Positions 1 to 8,700 of a DNA stretch of 64,000 nt are shown in pieces. The position numbers and the translations under genes were made by a program. The stretch is taken from assembly GCA_050249615.1 (NCBI GenBank), contig JBFWQE010000010.1:1-64000 (forward strand), given 5' to 3'. The number at the start of each line of letters is the position of its first letter. Position 1 is the first letter of the stretch. The notes beneath the pieces are model-generated. The model saw only the letters and a program-made list of their open reading frames with translations. It had not been told where the DNA came from and ran no database searches. This DNA comes from VFZN01 sp050249615 (GTDB lineage: Bacteria > Acidobacteriota > Vicinamibacteria > Vicinamibacterales > UBA2999).

Positions 1-1
1 G

Positions 2-1252
2 GAGGGCCTTGCGCGATTTCGCGACAAGGCCGATCCCGAGGTCGTGGCGGGGGCACGGCAGCTGGGCGCGCGTCTCATGCTGGCTGGCTCGGTGGTCCAG
101 GCGGACCAGCGGGTCAGGCTGAACGTGCGGCTCACGGATCTGGTCACCCTCGATGTCCTCTGGGGCACCGAAATCGTCCGCGCGCCCGCGGACATCGTCG
201 GTGCCCGGGCCGAGGTGGCCCAGCAGGTCGCGGCGAGGCTCTCGCTACAGATATCCGACGCGGAGCAGCGGCTCCTGGTGGAGCGGCGGAGGAGCCCGGT
301 TGCACAGGAGGCTTTCGTCCGTGGCCTGGTCGAGGCGAATGCGGGACCGGACGCCCAGATCGCGAACGCGGTGGAGTTCTTCGAGACGGCGGTCGAGGCC
401 GAGCCCGACTGGGCCGAGCCGCTTGGATACCTGGCTCTCGCCAGACTGAGACAGGCCGAAGGCAGTGCGCCCGTCGAGCGCGCGAGCCGGTCCGCGGAGG
501 TTCGCGAAATCGCCCTGAAGGCTATTCAGGTCGATCCCGGCGCACCCGTCGGCTATGTGGCCCTCGCCGCCGTCCAGGGATACTTCGACTGGGACTTTGC
601 GGCCGCGGAAGGGAGCCTGCGCCGCGCGCTGGAGATCGTGCCCAACGACGGCTTCGTGCACATGCGCCTGGGGCTGCTCTTGGGCGTCCTGGGCCGCCTC
701 GACGAAGCCGTGGCGGCCGCGACCCGGGCGCGCGACCTCGATCCCTTCGTCCCTTCCCGTTACACCACTCTGGGAATCCTCCAGTACTACCATCGCGACT
801 TCGAAGCGGCGCTGACCTCGATGCAACGAGCGCTGGAGCTCAACCCGGCGTACGGCGCCGCATACTTCGGCCGCGGGAGGATCCTCTCGGCGATGGGGCG
901 CCACGCGGAGGCGATTCGGGAAACGCGCATGGCGCTGGCCCAGGGGCGCAATGTCGGATGGCTCGTGGGGCTGGCCATCGTTCACGCCGCCGCAGGGCAG
1001 TTCGAGGCGGCCGACGCCGTCCTGGCGGAAGTGGAAGCCGCCCGAGCTACGGGCCAGTCCGTCAGCCCGGACAACTTCGCGTACGTCGCCGGCTATCGAG
1101 GTCGCCTCGACGAGGCATTCACCTGGCTCGACGAGGCCGTCCGCTACAGGACGACGAATATCCTGTGGATTGGCACCGACCCCCGCGCGGACTCGTTACG
1201 CGCCGACCCGCGCATGCGCGACGTCCTCCAGCGAATCGGCCTCAGCCCCTGA
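2..1252 (+). CDS. TPR-repeat protein, C-terminal part (5' end outside window)
   Basis: The open frame runs into the left edge, so the true start lies outside; a GTG at 44 is only an internal codon. The first ~70 visible residues (LGARLMLAGSVVQADQRV, then VRLTD and WGTEIVR) match the segment that usually precedes TPRs in acidobacterial CadC-like or kinase-TPR regulators, where it resembles a TolB/FlgO-type fold. The rest is a run of tetratricopeptide repeats (AEPLGYLALARLRQ, GFVHMRLGLLLGVLGRLDEAV, NPAYGAAYFGRGRILSAMGRHAEA), so the protein is probably a signalling or scaffold protein binding partners through TPRs. The missing N-terminus would decide whether it is a DNA-binding regulator or a kinase. 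It ends 50 bases before the peptide gene at 1303 on the same strand, but a functional link is not shown. Confidence 0.8.
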   Translation, partial: EGLARFRDKADPEVVAGARQLGARLMLAGSVVQADQRVRLNVRLTDLVTLDVLWGTEIVRAPADIVGARAEVAQQVAARLSLQISDAEQRLLVERRRSPVAQEAFVRGLVEANAGPDAQIANAVEFFETAVEAEPDWAEPLGYLALARLRQAEGSAPVERASRSAEVREIALKAIQVDPGAPVGYVALAAVQGYFDWDFAAAEGSLRRALEIVPNDGFVHMRLGLLLGVLGRLDEAVAAATRARDLDPFVPSRYTTLGILQYYHRDFEAALTSMQRALELNPAYGAAYFGRGRILSAMGRHAEAIRETRMALAQGRNVGWLVGLAIVHAAAGQFEAADAVLAEVEAARATGQSVSPDNFAYVAGYRGRLDEAFTWLDEAVRYRTTNILWIGTDPRADSLRADPRMRDVLQRIGLSP

Positions 1253-1302
1253 ACCGACGATCTCGTTTGGACACCGCAGTCAACCGGACAAGGGAGGAAT
1301 GA

Positions 1303-1557
1303 ATGCCTAAGGTCACCCTGAACGTCGAGCCCCTGGTCAAAGAGCTGGAGAACAAGATCGACCACTTGAAGGTGGGGGAACTCGCGGCGCTCGGTGCGAT
1401 CAACAACCCCGACCTCGAGAAACATCGGGTCGACAACGAGAAGACGCTGGCCGAGATCCGCCAGAAGCTGAAGGTGGCTGAGGATGCGGCCGATCAGCTC
1501 AAGCTGCTCTGCTGTCAGCAGCAAACCTGCAACTTCACCATCAAGGACACGCCGTAG
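1303..1557 (+). CDS. Small Cys-tailed peptide, candidate RiPP precursor
   Basis: This 84-residue peptide has a strong ribosome site (AGGGAGGA, 1291-1298) and an ATG start. Residues 1-68 are charged and helical with no cysteine, as expected of a leader. The last 15 residues carry C70, C71 and C76 with T75, T79 and T83, a compact Cys/Thr-rich tail like the core of azole-type peptides. The next gene, 5 bases downstream, is a SagB-type dehydrogenase, the enzyme family that oxidises azolines to azoles in thiazole/oxazole-modified microcins. That context is the main reason to call it a precursor. No family is recognised from the sequence alone, and no YcaO cyclodehydratase is visible in the window. 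It could instead be a small coiled-coil partner protein. Confidence 0.6.
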   Translation: MPKVTLNVEPLVKELENKIDHLKVGELAALGAINNPDLEKHRVDNEKTLAEIRQKLKVAEDAADQLKLLCCQQQTCNFTIKDTP

Positions 1558-1562
1558 GCGGC

Positions 1563-2669
1563 ATGCCGGTCACCGCCGACTGTCCGTCGGGTCGTCGCTA
1601 TCGCCGCGCATCGGGGTTGGTGCTCTACTGGGACCGTGGGCTGCTCGTCGCCCGTACGTGGCGGGGCGCGGTCCACGGAATGACTCAGTCGGTCGTGACG
1701 CTCCTCGACGTGATGGGCACGTGGGGGAGTGCCGAGGTGATCCGTAACGCCTGGATGCCGGGGGCGGAGGTGCCCGACGTCGCGTCCTTTCTCGAAGAAT
1801 TGTGCGGTCTCGACCTGCTCGAGCGAGAGGGGGACGCGGTCTCGGCTGAAGCGTGGGCTGCCTGGAGTCCGGAGGCCACGTTCTTCCATTTCGCCACGAA
1901 GGACGCGGCCTTTCCGTCCGATCCCCTCGCGTTGGACGCCACGCTTCGGGAGCGGGCGAAACATGATCCTCCGCCCGCGCCCACGAAGGTGTGCGAGGGC
2001 CCCAGGCAGAAGCTGCCGGTGGGCCTCGAGCCCGAGGCGCTGGCGGCCGTGCTGACCGGGCGGAGGACCTGGAGGCGCTTCTCGCCCGCCTCGATCTCGT
2101 CCGGCCAGCTCGGCACGCTGTTGCGACTGACATTCGCGGTGCAGCGGCGGGGTGTGGTTACCGGGCAGGGCGAGGTCGTACTGAAGACGTCGCCTTCGGG
2201 CGGCGCCCGCCATGCCATCGAGGCGTACGTCCTGGCATGGAACGTCGGGGGGCTCGAGCCTGGTGTGTACCACTACGATGCGAGCGCCGATGAGCTCGTC
2301 GGACTCCGCCGGGGAATGGAGCCGGCCACGATCGAGGCACTGCTCGCCCACCAGCACTACTTCGCGCGCGCCGGCGCCGTGGTCGTCATGTGCCCCGTGT
2401 TTGCGCGTGCCATGTGGCGTTACCCGCATCCCCGTGCGTACCGTTCGATCCTCATCGAGGCCGGTCACCTTGGGCAGACGTTCTGCCTGGTTGCAACCGC
2501 GCTCGGGTTGGCGCCGTTCACCACGATGGCCTTCTCCGAGAGGCGGCTCGAGACGCTGCTTGGACTTGATGGCGTTCAGGAGTGCCCCGTCTACATGGCC
2601 GGCGTCGGTACGAGAGACGACCACGCCGCCTTCAACCCGGGCGCATTGTCCGCGGGGGCGGGAGAATGA
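1563..2669 (+). CDS. SagB-type peptide dehydrogenase (nitroreductase fold)
   Basis: The product has 368 residues. Its N-terminal ~110 residues look like the winged-helix-like domain often attached to SagB enzymes and end in WSPEATFFHFATKD (101-114), a typical linker motif. The C-terminal half is the FMN-binding nitroreductase domain: RRTWRRFS (167-174), KTSPSGGARHAIEAYVL (208-224) and YRSILIEAGHLGQTFCLVA (293-311). SagB/McbC-family enzymes use FMN to dehydrogenate thiazolines and oxazolines in modified peptides. It lies 5 bases after the putative precursor, and its stop overlaps the next start (ATGA at 2666-2669), so the three genes are very probably one translationally coupled operon. The family is clear; the substrate is inferred from the neighbouring Cys-tailed peptide. 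Confidence 0.85.
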   Translation: MPVTADCPSGRRYRRASGLVLYWDRGLLVARTWRGAVHGMTQSVVTLLDVMGTWGSAEVIRNAWMPGAEVPDVASFLEELCGLDLLEREGDAVSAEAWAAWSPEATFFHFATKDAAFPSDPLALDATLRERAKHDPPPAPTKVCEGPRQKLPVGLEPEALAAVLTGRRTWRRFSPASISSGQLGTLLRLTFAVQRRGVVTGQGEVVLKTSPSGGARHAIEAYVLAWNVGGLEPGVYHYDASADELVGLRRGMEPATIEALLAHQHYFARAGAVVVMCPVFARAMWRYPHPRAYRSILIEAGHLGQTFCLVATALGLAPFTTMAFSERRLETLLGLDGVQECPVYMAGVGTRDDHAAFNPGALSAGAGE

Positions 2670-3538
2670 CGATTGTCGAGCTGTGCATCGGATCAGCCGA
2701 CAATCCCTGGTGGCAGCTCGATCGGGGTCAGGAATCGGAGCTGCAGCGCGTACTGGCCAATGCGGCGGTGGTTCCCGCGGGCACGACGGTGCGCTTCTCG
2801 CCCGCGCCGGCCGCCATTCGGCGGGCGCGGAGCGGGTATCAGGGAATGATCCTGCGCCCGGGCTCGGCCGATTCGCCCCTTCGTGGGCCGCTCCTGGTTG
2901 CCTGGGACGAAGTCGCCCCGGGGTTCATCGTCTCCGACGGGGGCCAGGCAATCGAGCGGTGGCTGTTCGAGACCGCCCCTCCCGAACTGAGGACGCGCCT
3001 GGGTCTGGACTTCGCCGAGCTCGTCGAGCGGACTGGTGAACTGTTCGGCCTTTCTGGATTGACTGGCCCGCCGCGCCCTGGCCTCGCGTGCGCCGGTGCC
3101 CCTGCATTCGAGCCTCACACCTGGTTCGAACACTCGTTGAACAACAACTGCTACTCGTACGCCCGGGATCGACTCGGCCGGCGCTGGCCGCCGCTGACGC
3201 CGGGCGGCGGGTCGATGCCCCGGTGGACGTGTGAGATCCTTCAGGAACTGCTCGCCGAGGACGGGCTTGGCCTGTTGAGCCGGAGCGACGAGCCCGCCCA
3301 GTGCCCACCCGGGGGCCATGTGATCGCGGTGTGCCTCGACCACGCCCCCGGGGGGACCTTCCACTGCTTGCGCCGCGACGGCACGGGCTTCTGGTCTCAC
3401 AAATTGAGTACTGCCGGGTTCGTGACGCACCTGGACGACGAGGGCAAGATGATGCCCACCCTGCACGACGCCAGGTTCCTGGCCCCGATGTCCCTCTGCG
3501 GGTTCTTTTCCACGCCGCAATCGGGCCGGTCGGGCTAA
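2666..3538 (+). CDS. Papain-like/NlpC-like putative cysteine protease family protein
   Basis: The ATG at 2666 overlaps the upstream stop (ATGA), which fixes a 290-residue product rather than a longer in-frame version. The C-terminal half shows NNNCYSYA (159-166), FHCLRRDGTGFWSHK (232-246) and a final CGFF (278-281). This arrangement of Cys, then a beta strand with His, then WSHK belongs to a widespread but poorly described family that looks papain/NlpC-like; C162 and H233 would be the catalytic pair. The N-terminal ~130 residues are not recognised. In this operon a role as leader peptidase or peptide-bond-forming maturation enzyme is plausible but inferred. Its stop overlaps by 3 bases the convergent anti-sigma stop (CTAA, 3535-3538), leaving no room for a terminator. 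Confidence 0.65.
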   Translation: MTIVELCIGSADNPWWQLDRGQESELQRVLANAAVVPAGTTVRFSPAPAAIRRARSGYQGMILRPGSADSPLRGPLLVAWDEVAPGFIVSDGGQAIERWLFETAPPELRTRLGLDFAELVERTGELFGLSGLTGPPRPGLACAGAPAFEPHTWFEHSLNNNCYSYARDRLGRRWPPLTPGGGSMPRWTCEILQELLAEDGLGLLSRSDEPAQCPPGGHVIAVCLDHAPGGTFHCLRRDGTGFWSHKLSTAGFVTHLDDEGKMMPTLHDARFLAPMSLCGFFSTPQSGRSG

Positions 3539-3738
3539 CGCGGGGCGTTGGACGGCGGCGACGGCAGGTCCGACCGGGCGTCGGCCATCATCTGCGCCGC
3601 CTTGGTCCGGCACGTCACGCACTCCGACAGGTGCAGCACCATGGCTGCGCGCGCGGTCTCCGACCCGCGCCGCCAGCAGAAGGCCGCCAGGTCCTCCGCC
3701 GAGGGGCACGGCGACGGGCCGGCGTCCGTGCCGGCCAT
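3535..3738 (-). CDS. Small zinc-finger anti-sigma factor
   Basis: This 67-residue protein carries the anti-sigma zinc motif HxxxCxxC as HLSECVTC (residues 36-43), preceded by a short helix (AEDLAAFCWRR). There is no membrane segment, so it would be a soluble, minimal ZAS-type anti-sigma. Its ATG (3736-3738) overlaps the stop of the sigma factor upstream (3738-3740), the usual sigma/anti-sigma coupling. The partner is therefore most likely the sigma factor ending at 3738. Redox or metal sensing through the Zn/Cys site is typical of the family but not shown here. Confidence 0.75.
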   Translation of the reverse strand: MAGTDAGPSPCPSAEDLAAFCWRRGSETARAAMVLHLSECVTCRTKAAQMMADARSDLPSPPSNAPR

Positions 3739-4577
3739 CACGACACCCGCGTCGCACGATCCAGCACCCGCGGCACGTGCGCGGATGGTCGCCCCACCAC
3801 CTCGGCGACGTCTCCAGGCGACACGCCGAGAGCGGTGAGTGCCGCGCAGAGGTCCGCGTGAATCGCGGACAGGCGTCGGTACAGCTTCTTCGAGTCGGTG
3901 CCGAGCATGGCGGCGATCTGGCTGACGCGCAGCCCCTGTTCGTGGCGCATCCGGAGCAGGACCTGATCGGCCGCGGGCAACCGGCCGACGACACGTTCGA
4001 GGCATTGGCCCAGCCGGCGGCCGCAGCGGTCACGCTGCTGGTTCATCAGCGCCATCCACGGATCGGAGGCGTGGTCCGCGGCCAGCCGCACCCTGTCGAT
4101 GTGGACGAATCGCCGGCGCACGTGGGGCCCGCGCGCCACCAGGTGCTCGGCGAGGGCTGGCTCGAGCCTGGTCCCGGTGGTCTCGACGATCATGCGGTGC
4201 GCCTCGTCTGCCGAGTGGCCATCCCGGCGGACCAGGCGTTCGAACTGCACCGCCTGCGGGCCGATCCGGCGCGCCTCCGCCGAGGGACGCCACTTGCCCC
4301 AGCGGGCGGTCCGCCAATCGAGGAGCAGCCGTTCCGCGATCACCGCGATGTAGGTGTGCACGTGGCTGTCGCCCCGGTAGCCGCGCAGGACGCGGTAGTC
4401 GTCGCGCGTCAGGTGGGCCCACAAACGGGACAGGATCTCCTCGCGGTCCTCGGCAGGAATGCGCCGGCGCCGCGCGACGCGGGCGACCACGGTCCTGACC
4501 TGCTCGAAGTTGTCCTGGAGCCACGCCCGGGGATCCGGGAGGGGAGCGGCGGCCGTCGGGGAAGGATCGGGCTGCAC
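3738..4577 (-). CDS. ECF-like sigma-70 family RNA polymerase sigma factor
   Basis: The product has 279 residues and starts at a GTG preceded by AAAGGAG (complement of 4583-4589). The sigma2 region includes EEILSRLWAHL and YIAVIAERLLLDWR. The sigma4 region near the end is LPAADQVLLRMRHEQGLRVSQIAAML, a typical helix-turn-helix. It is clearly paralogous to the divergent sigma gene at 4896: both share the WGKWRP block and an adjacent EARR-x-G stretch after sigma2. The downstream gene, overlapping by one base, encodes a ZAS anti-sigma. It likely directs a small regulon controlled by that anti-sigma; the targets are not known, but the neighbouring protease operon is a candidate. Confidence 0.85.
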   Translation of the reverse strand: MQPDPSPTAAAPLPDPRAWLQDNFEQVRTVVARVARRRRIPAEDREEILSRLWAHLTRDDYRVLRGYRGDSHVHTYIAVIAERLLLDWRTARWGKWRPSAEARRIGPQAVQFERLVRRDGHSADEAHRMIVETTGTRLEPALAEHLVARGPHVRRRFVHIDRVRLAADHASDPWMALMNQQRDRCGRRLGQCLERVVGRLPAADQVLLRMRHEQGLRVSQIAAMLGTDSKKLYRRLSAIHADLCAALTALGVSPGDVAEVVGRPSAHVPRVLDRATRVS

Positions 4578-4895
4578 GGAGACTCCTTTGCGAGCGCCGA
4601 GCTGGCGCCCACACCCCCCTAAACGTCGCCACGACCTGAACCGAACATCCTGGGACGAACGGGAGCGGAATTCGTGGGACGAGCCCGGAAAGCCGGGGCC
4701 TGCGTCCGTCCCTCTACGTGGACCTCGCCCCGAGTCGGTTTCTCCGGGGGGAGACCGGCTTTCCTGTCCCTGGAGCCTTCGGGTTCCGGACGCACGGAGG
4801 CGGGGTCCTCTTACCTCCTCCCCTGCGGTCGGCTTGCACGCGTTCGCTGCGGTCCCCTTGAGCTTTGGAAATGTGGACTCCATAATCCGGGCAGT
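4578..4895. other. Divergent intergenic region between paralogous sigma genes
   Basis: About 318 bases without a convincing gene. The visible content is a ribosome site for the minus-strand sigma gene, a direct repeat of TGGGACGA (4651-4658 and 4675-4682) that could be an operator or ECF promoter element, and the sigma-70-like promoter near 4858. No convincing minus-strand promoter was found. An open frame on the plus strand does cross the region, but its residue composition is that of non-coding high-GC DNA. Confidence 0.5.
4858..4886 (+). promoter_or_regulatory. Sigma-70-type promoter of the plus-strand sigma gene
   Basis: TTGAGC (4858-4863), a 17-base spacer and CATAAT (4881-4886) match the vegetative consensus at 4 of 6 and 5 of 6 positions. 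The predicted transcription start falls at about 4893, only a few bases before the GTG at 4896, so the mRNA is probably leaderless. Confidence 0.6.
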
Positions 4896-5687
4896 GTGGA
4901 TCCTCCCCCGGTGCCACCGGCCGACCTCTATTCCACTCACGCGGACCTGATCGAAGGCATCCTCACGCGGTCCTGTCGGGCGCACAGGCTGGCACCCGAC
5001 GCGGCGGACGAGTTCTGCTCGTGGGCGCGCCTTCGCCTCATCGATCGCGACCAGGCCATCCTCCGCAAGTTCAGCGGGCGCAGCACGATGCGGACGTTCC
5101 TCCTCACCGTGGTCGAGCGGCTGTTCCTCGACTGGCGGAACCACGAGTGGGGCAAGTGGCGGCCGACGAACGAGGCACGCCGCCTCGGCGACCTGGCCAT
5201 CGAGCTCGAGAAGCTCGTCCTGCGCGACCACCACACGCTGAGCGAGGCCGTGCAGACGCTCGTGGCCCGCGGGCTTGCGGCGTCCGAGGCCGAGTGCGAG
5301 CGCGTGTGGGCTCGGCTACCCCGGCGGCCGCGACGGCAGCGTGTCGAGGAGGGGCTGCTGGCCACCGAGGTGGATCCGGGGCTTGCCGGTGACGCCGTCC
5401 AGGAAGAGGAGCGCAGGGCCCTGGAGAGAAGGGTCGGGGAGGCCATCGAACGCGCCGTCCGGGCTCTCCCACCTTCCGACCAGGTCATCCTGCGCCTGCG
5501 GTTCTGGAGCGGATTCAAGATCGCCCGGATTGCGGCGCTCATGGATGAAGATGCGAAGGCCCTCTACCGCCGGCTGGACCGCATCTGCCTGCAGCTCAAG
5601 CAGCAACTCGAGGCCGAGGGAGTCCGTGCGATCGACGTCGGCGGGTTCCTGGGAACCTTCATCGATCCGGGCGGGCCCGGCGACTGA
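4896..5687 (+). CDS. ECF-like sigma-70 family sigma factor (paralogue of the divergent one)
   Basis: The product has 263 residues from the GTG at 4896, chosen because a good promoter ends just before it; a GTG at 4911 is an alternative. Sigma2 is visible in EFCSWARLRLIDRDQAIL and the helix TFLLTVVERLFLDWRNHEWG; sigma4 in LPPSDQVILRLRFWSGFKIA followed by RIAALM. It shares WGKWRPTNEARRLG with its divergent paralogue. It is followed 54 bases downstream by the CHAT/TPR protein on the same strand, and no zinc-type anti-sigma follows it. The N-terminus of that CHAT protein resembles an anti-sigma cytoplasmic domain and may take over that role. Confidence 0.85.
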   Translation: MDPPPVPPADLYSTHADLIEGILTRSCRAHRLAPDAADEFCSWARLRLIDRDQAILRKFSGRSTMRTFLLTVVERLFLDWRNHEWGKWRPTNEARRLGDLAIELEKLVLRDHHTLSEAVQTLVARGLAASEAECERVWARLPRRPRRQRVEEGLLATEVDPGLAGDAVQEEERRALERRVGEAIERAVRALPPSDQVILRLRFWSGFKIARIAALMDEDAKALYRRLDRICLQLKQQLEAEGVRAIDVGGFLGTFIDPGGPGD

Positions 5688-5741
5688 TCACTCAGGGAAT
5701 TCGTTCCTGGGTCCGTCTGTCAAGTGGACACATGAGGAAAC

Positions 5742-8700
5742 ATGGCTGACCAACCTCGATTCGGGCCGCTCGACGCCGACACCCTGGCGGCCTACCTCGA
5801 CGGCCGGCTGGCCCCGGAGGAACGGGCACGGGTGGAGGCCCAGCTGGCCGAAAGCTCCGAGTCGTACGAGTGGATGGTCAACACCGTCCGCATTGCCGCG
5901 CTGGCGCAAGCCGAGGGTGAGGAAGGCCCAGGCCCCGAAGAGTCCGGCGCCGCAGGCGATCCGTCGGAGGTCGCAGGCGGACCCGAGCCTCGCCGCATCA
6001 GGGGGACGTCAGCCACCTCGCCCGATCAGCGGCCGCGCGTCCTGCCCTTCTATCGAAAGCGCGGGCTCATGACGGGCGCCGCTGCCGCCCTGGCCGCAGC
6101 AGCGGCCCTCGTCCTCACCGTTGGACCGCCGCCGGGCCTGTGGCAGCCGCTCGGCGTCTCGCGATCCCGCCTGGAGCCGCTCGTCGCGGCCGTCGGCCAG
6201 GAACGTTACCTCGAGGGCCGGTTGACTGGAGGCTTCCAGTACGGCCCCCTCCGCTCGGCCACGCGAGGCACGGAGAGCACGACGCCGAACCTGTCGTTGC
6301 TGGCCGCCGCAGGTGCCCTGCAACAGGAGTCCCGGGCGCGGCCGACCGCGCACAACCTGCACGCCTGGGGCGTGGCGCAGGTGTTGCTGGGCTACTACGA
6401 CGACGGCGTGCGCGCGCTGCACCTGGCGCTGGCGGACGCCCCCGACACCCCGCAGGTGATGGCCGACCTGGCTGCCGCGTTGATCGCGAGGGGCGACGCG
6501 CAGTCCACCGCCTACGACTATCCTCGCGCGCTCACCGCCGCTGAGCAGGCGCTGGCCCACGAGCCCGCCCTGAAGGAGGCGGCCTTCAACCGTGCGCTCG
6601 CGCTGGATCGCCTGGGGCTCCGCCGGGAGGCGCGGAACGCCTGGCAACAGGTGATCGCGATGACCACGGATGAGAGCGATGACGATGCGTGGGTGGCCGA
6701 GGCGGGTCGCCGCGCGCAGGCGCTCGACGAACGCCCGACGCTCGAGGGGTTCCCCTCCCTCGCGGCCACCACCGTGCCGTCCATGCGGGCGCTCGCGGAC
6801 GAGGACCCCCAGCGGGCGCGAGAGTTCGTCGAGATGCACGTGCTGGCCGAGTGGGGGCGCGCACGCATCGAACAGCGCCACGCCGACGCGGAACGGTACC
6901 TCGCGCTCGCGCGGGTGGCTGCCGAGTCGCTCGGCACGCGCGGCAACCGCTCACTGCCCGAGGAAGTGGCGCTCATCGAAGGCGCGGGAGCGGAGACCAC
7001 GCGCGCGACGCTGGCCCGGGCGCACGTGCGGTTCGGGGAGTCGCTCCGCCTCTACGAGACCGAGCAGGCCGCGACGGCGCTCGGCGGCTTTGCCGAAAGC
7101 CGTGTGTTGTTCGAACAGGCTGGAAGCCCTTATCGGTTGTGGGCCGCGGTCCAGGAAATGGCCGTTCGTTACCTGCGTGGAGAGCTGGCGGTGGCCACGG
7201 CCGCGGCGGGCCGCCTGCGCGCCTCGCCGGATCTCGAGCGCTATCCCGAGATCAACGCGCGGCTGTCCTGGACGCAGGGCCTGTTTGCCGCCAACGGCGG
7301 CCGGCTGCAGGAGGCGCTGGCACACGACGAGCGCGCCGCGCGCCTCTACTCGGCGCTCGGCGAGCGCGAGAACGGCGTCTTCCTCAAGACGCTGACCGCC
7401 GAGGCGCTGGACTTCGTCGGCGACGGGGCCCAGGCGTGGCGGTATCGAGTCGAGGCGCTCCGCGACGCGCTGCCCGCCAGGAACCCCCGGCGGCCGCACA
7501 CGACGTGGGTGAATGCCGCCATCGCCGCCATCCGCCAGGGGCAGCCAGCGGTGGCCGTGCACCTGCAGGACGAGGCTGTCGCGCTTGCGGAGGTCCATCG
7601 CCAGCCCACCCTCACATTCGAGGCCCACCTCTATCGCGCGCGCGCGCGGGCCGCCGCCGGGGACACGGCCCTTGCGCTCGAAGACCTGCGGATTGCCGAG
7701 GATTTGCTGCCCAGTCTTCCCGAGGCCGTCCAGACCCGGATGAAGACCGAGGTGCTGGTCACGCACGGCATGCTGCCCGGACAGACCGCCGACACCTTGA
7801 GCCGGACGGCGGCAGCCTGGCTGGCGGAGGCGGGCTCCGTGGTCCGTGTCCCGCAGTTGATGCAGAGCGCCGCCGCGGCGCGCCTCGCCAGGGGCGACAC
7901 GGCCGGCGCGCTCCAGGATCTCACGCAGGCGATTGACGCCGCGGCCGGTCAGGTGCCGCGTGCGGTCGAAACCCTGCGATGGGCATATGCCGACACGGTG
8001 TGGCCGCTGTTCCGCCAGGCGGCCATCCTGCGCGTGGCGACGGGCGATATCACCGGCGCCCTCGACACCGCCGAGATGGGCACGATGCGACTGGCCGGGC
8101 GCGGGACGGATCCTGCGGCGCTCGTGCGCGTGCCGGCCGGCGTGGTGGCCGTGCGGTTCCTCGTCTCCGACTCGCGCACCTTCGCCGTCGTCCTCACCGC
8201 GAACGGCCAGCGGGCCGTGGAGCTGGGCGTGAACATGGCCGCGCTCGAGCGGGATGCCCGGCGCTTCCAGCTCCTTTCGGCCGCGCGCATGGACCGCACC
8301 AGTACGGACACCCTGCTGGCGGACCTTGGCCGCCGCTGGGTCTTGCCCTGGATCGACCTCGTTCCGGAGGGCGCGACGCTGGCCGTCGTTCCTGACGGCC
8401 CGATGCACCACGTGCCGTTTGCCGCGCTCAGACTGGCCGACGGCCGCTATCTGGCCGAGCGCAACCCCGTCGAGGTCTGGAGCGATCTGACCGCTCGCCC
8501 CGAATCGACATCTGCCGCGCCCTCGGCCGAGATGATCTCGGTAGGGCTGGAGCGGTTCGACCACACGGGGTTCCCTTCCCTGAAGCCGCTGCCCCGGGCG
8601 GCGGACGAAGCCATCGCCATCGGGCTGCAGCATCGCGAGACGGCGCTCGTGGGGGAACAGGCCACTCCGGCCGCTGTGCAACAGCGCCTGACGCGCGCGC

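Noticed and set aside
1515..2624. A 369-codon minus-strand open frame
   Set aside because: It is antisense to the SagB-type gene, whose motifs and ribosome site are clear; the antisense translation shows no family pattern.
5695..5708. Hairpin GGGAA-TTCG-TTCCT between the sigma and CHAT genes as a terminator
   Set aside because: The stem is only five pairs (one wobble) and no T tract follows; at most a weak attenuator, so not listed.
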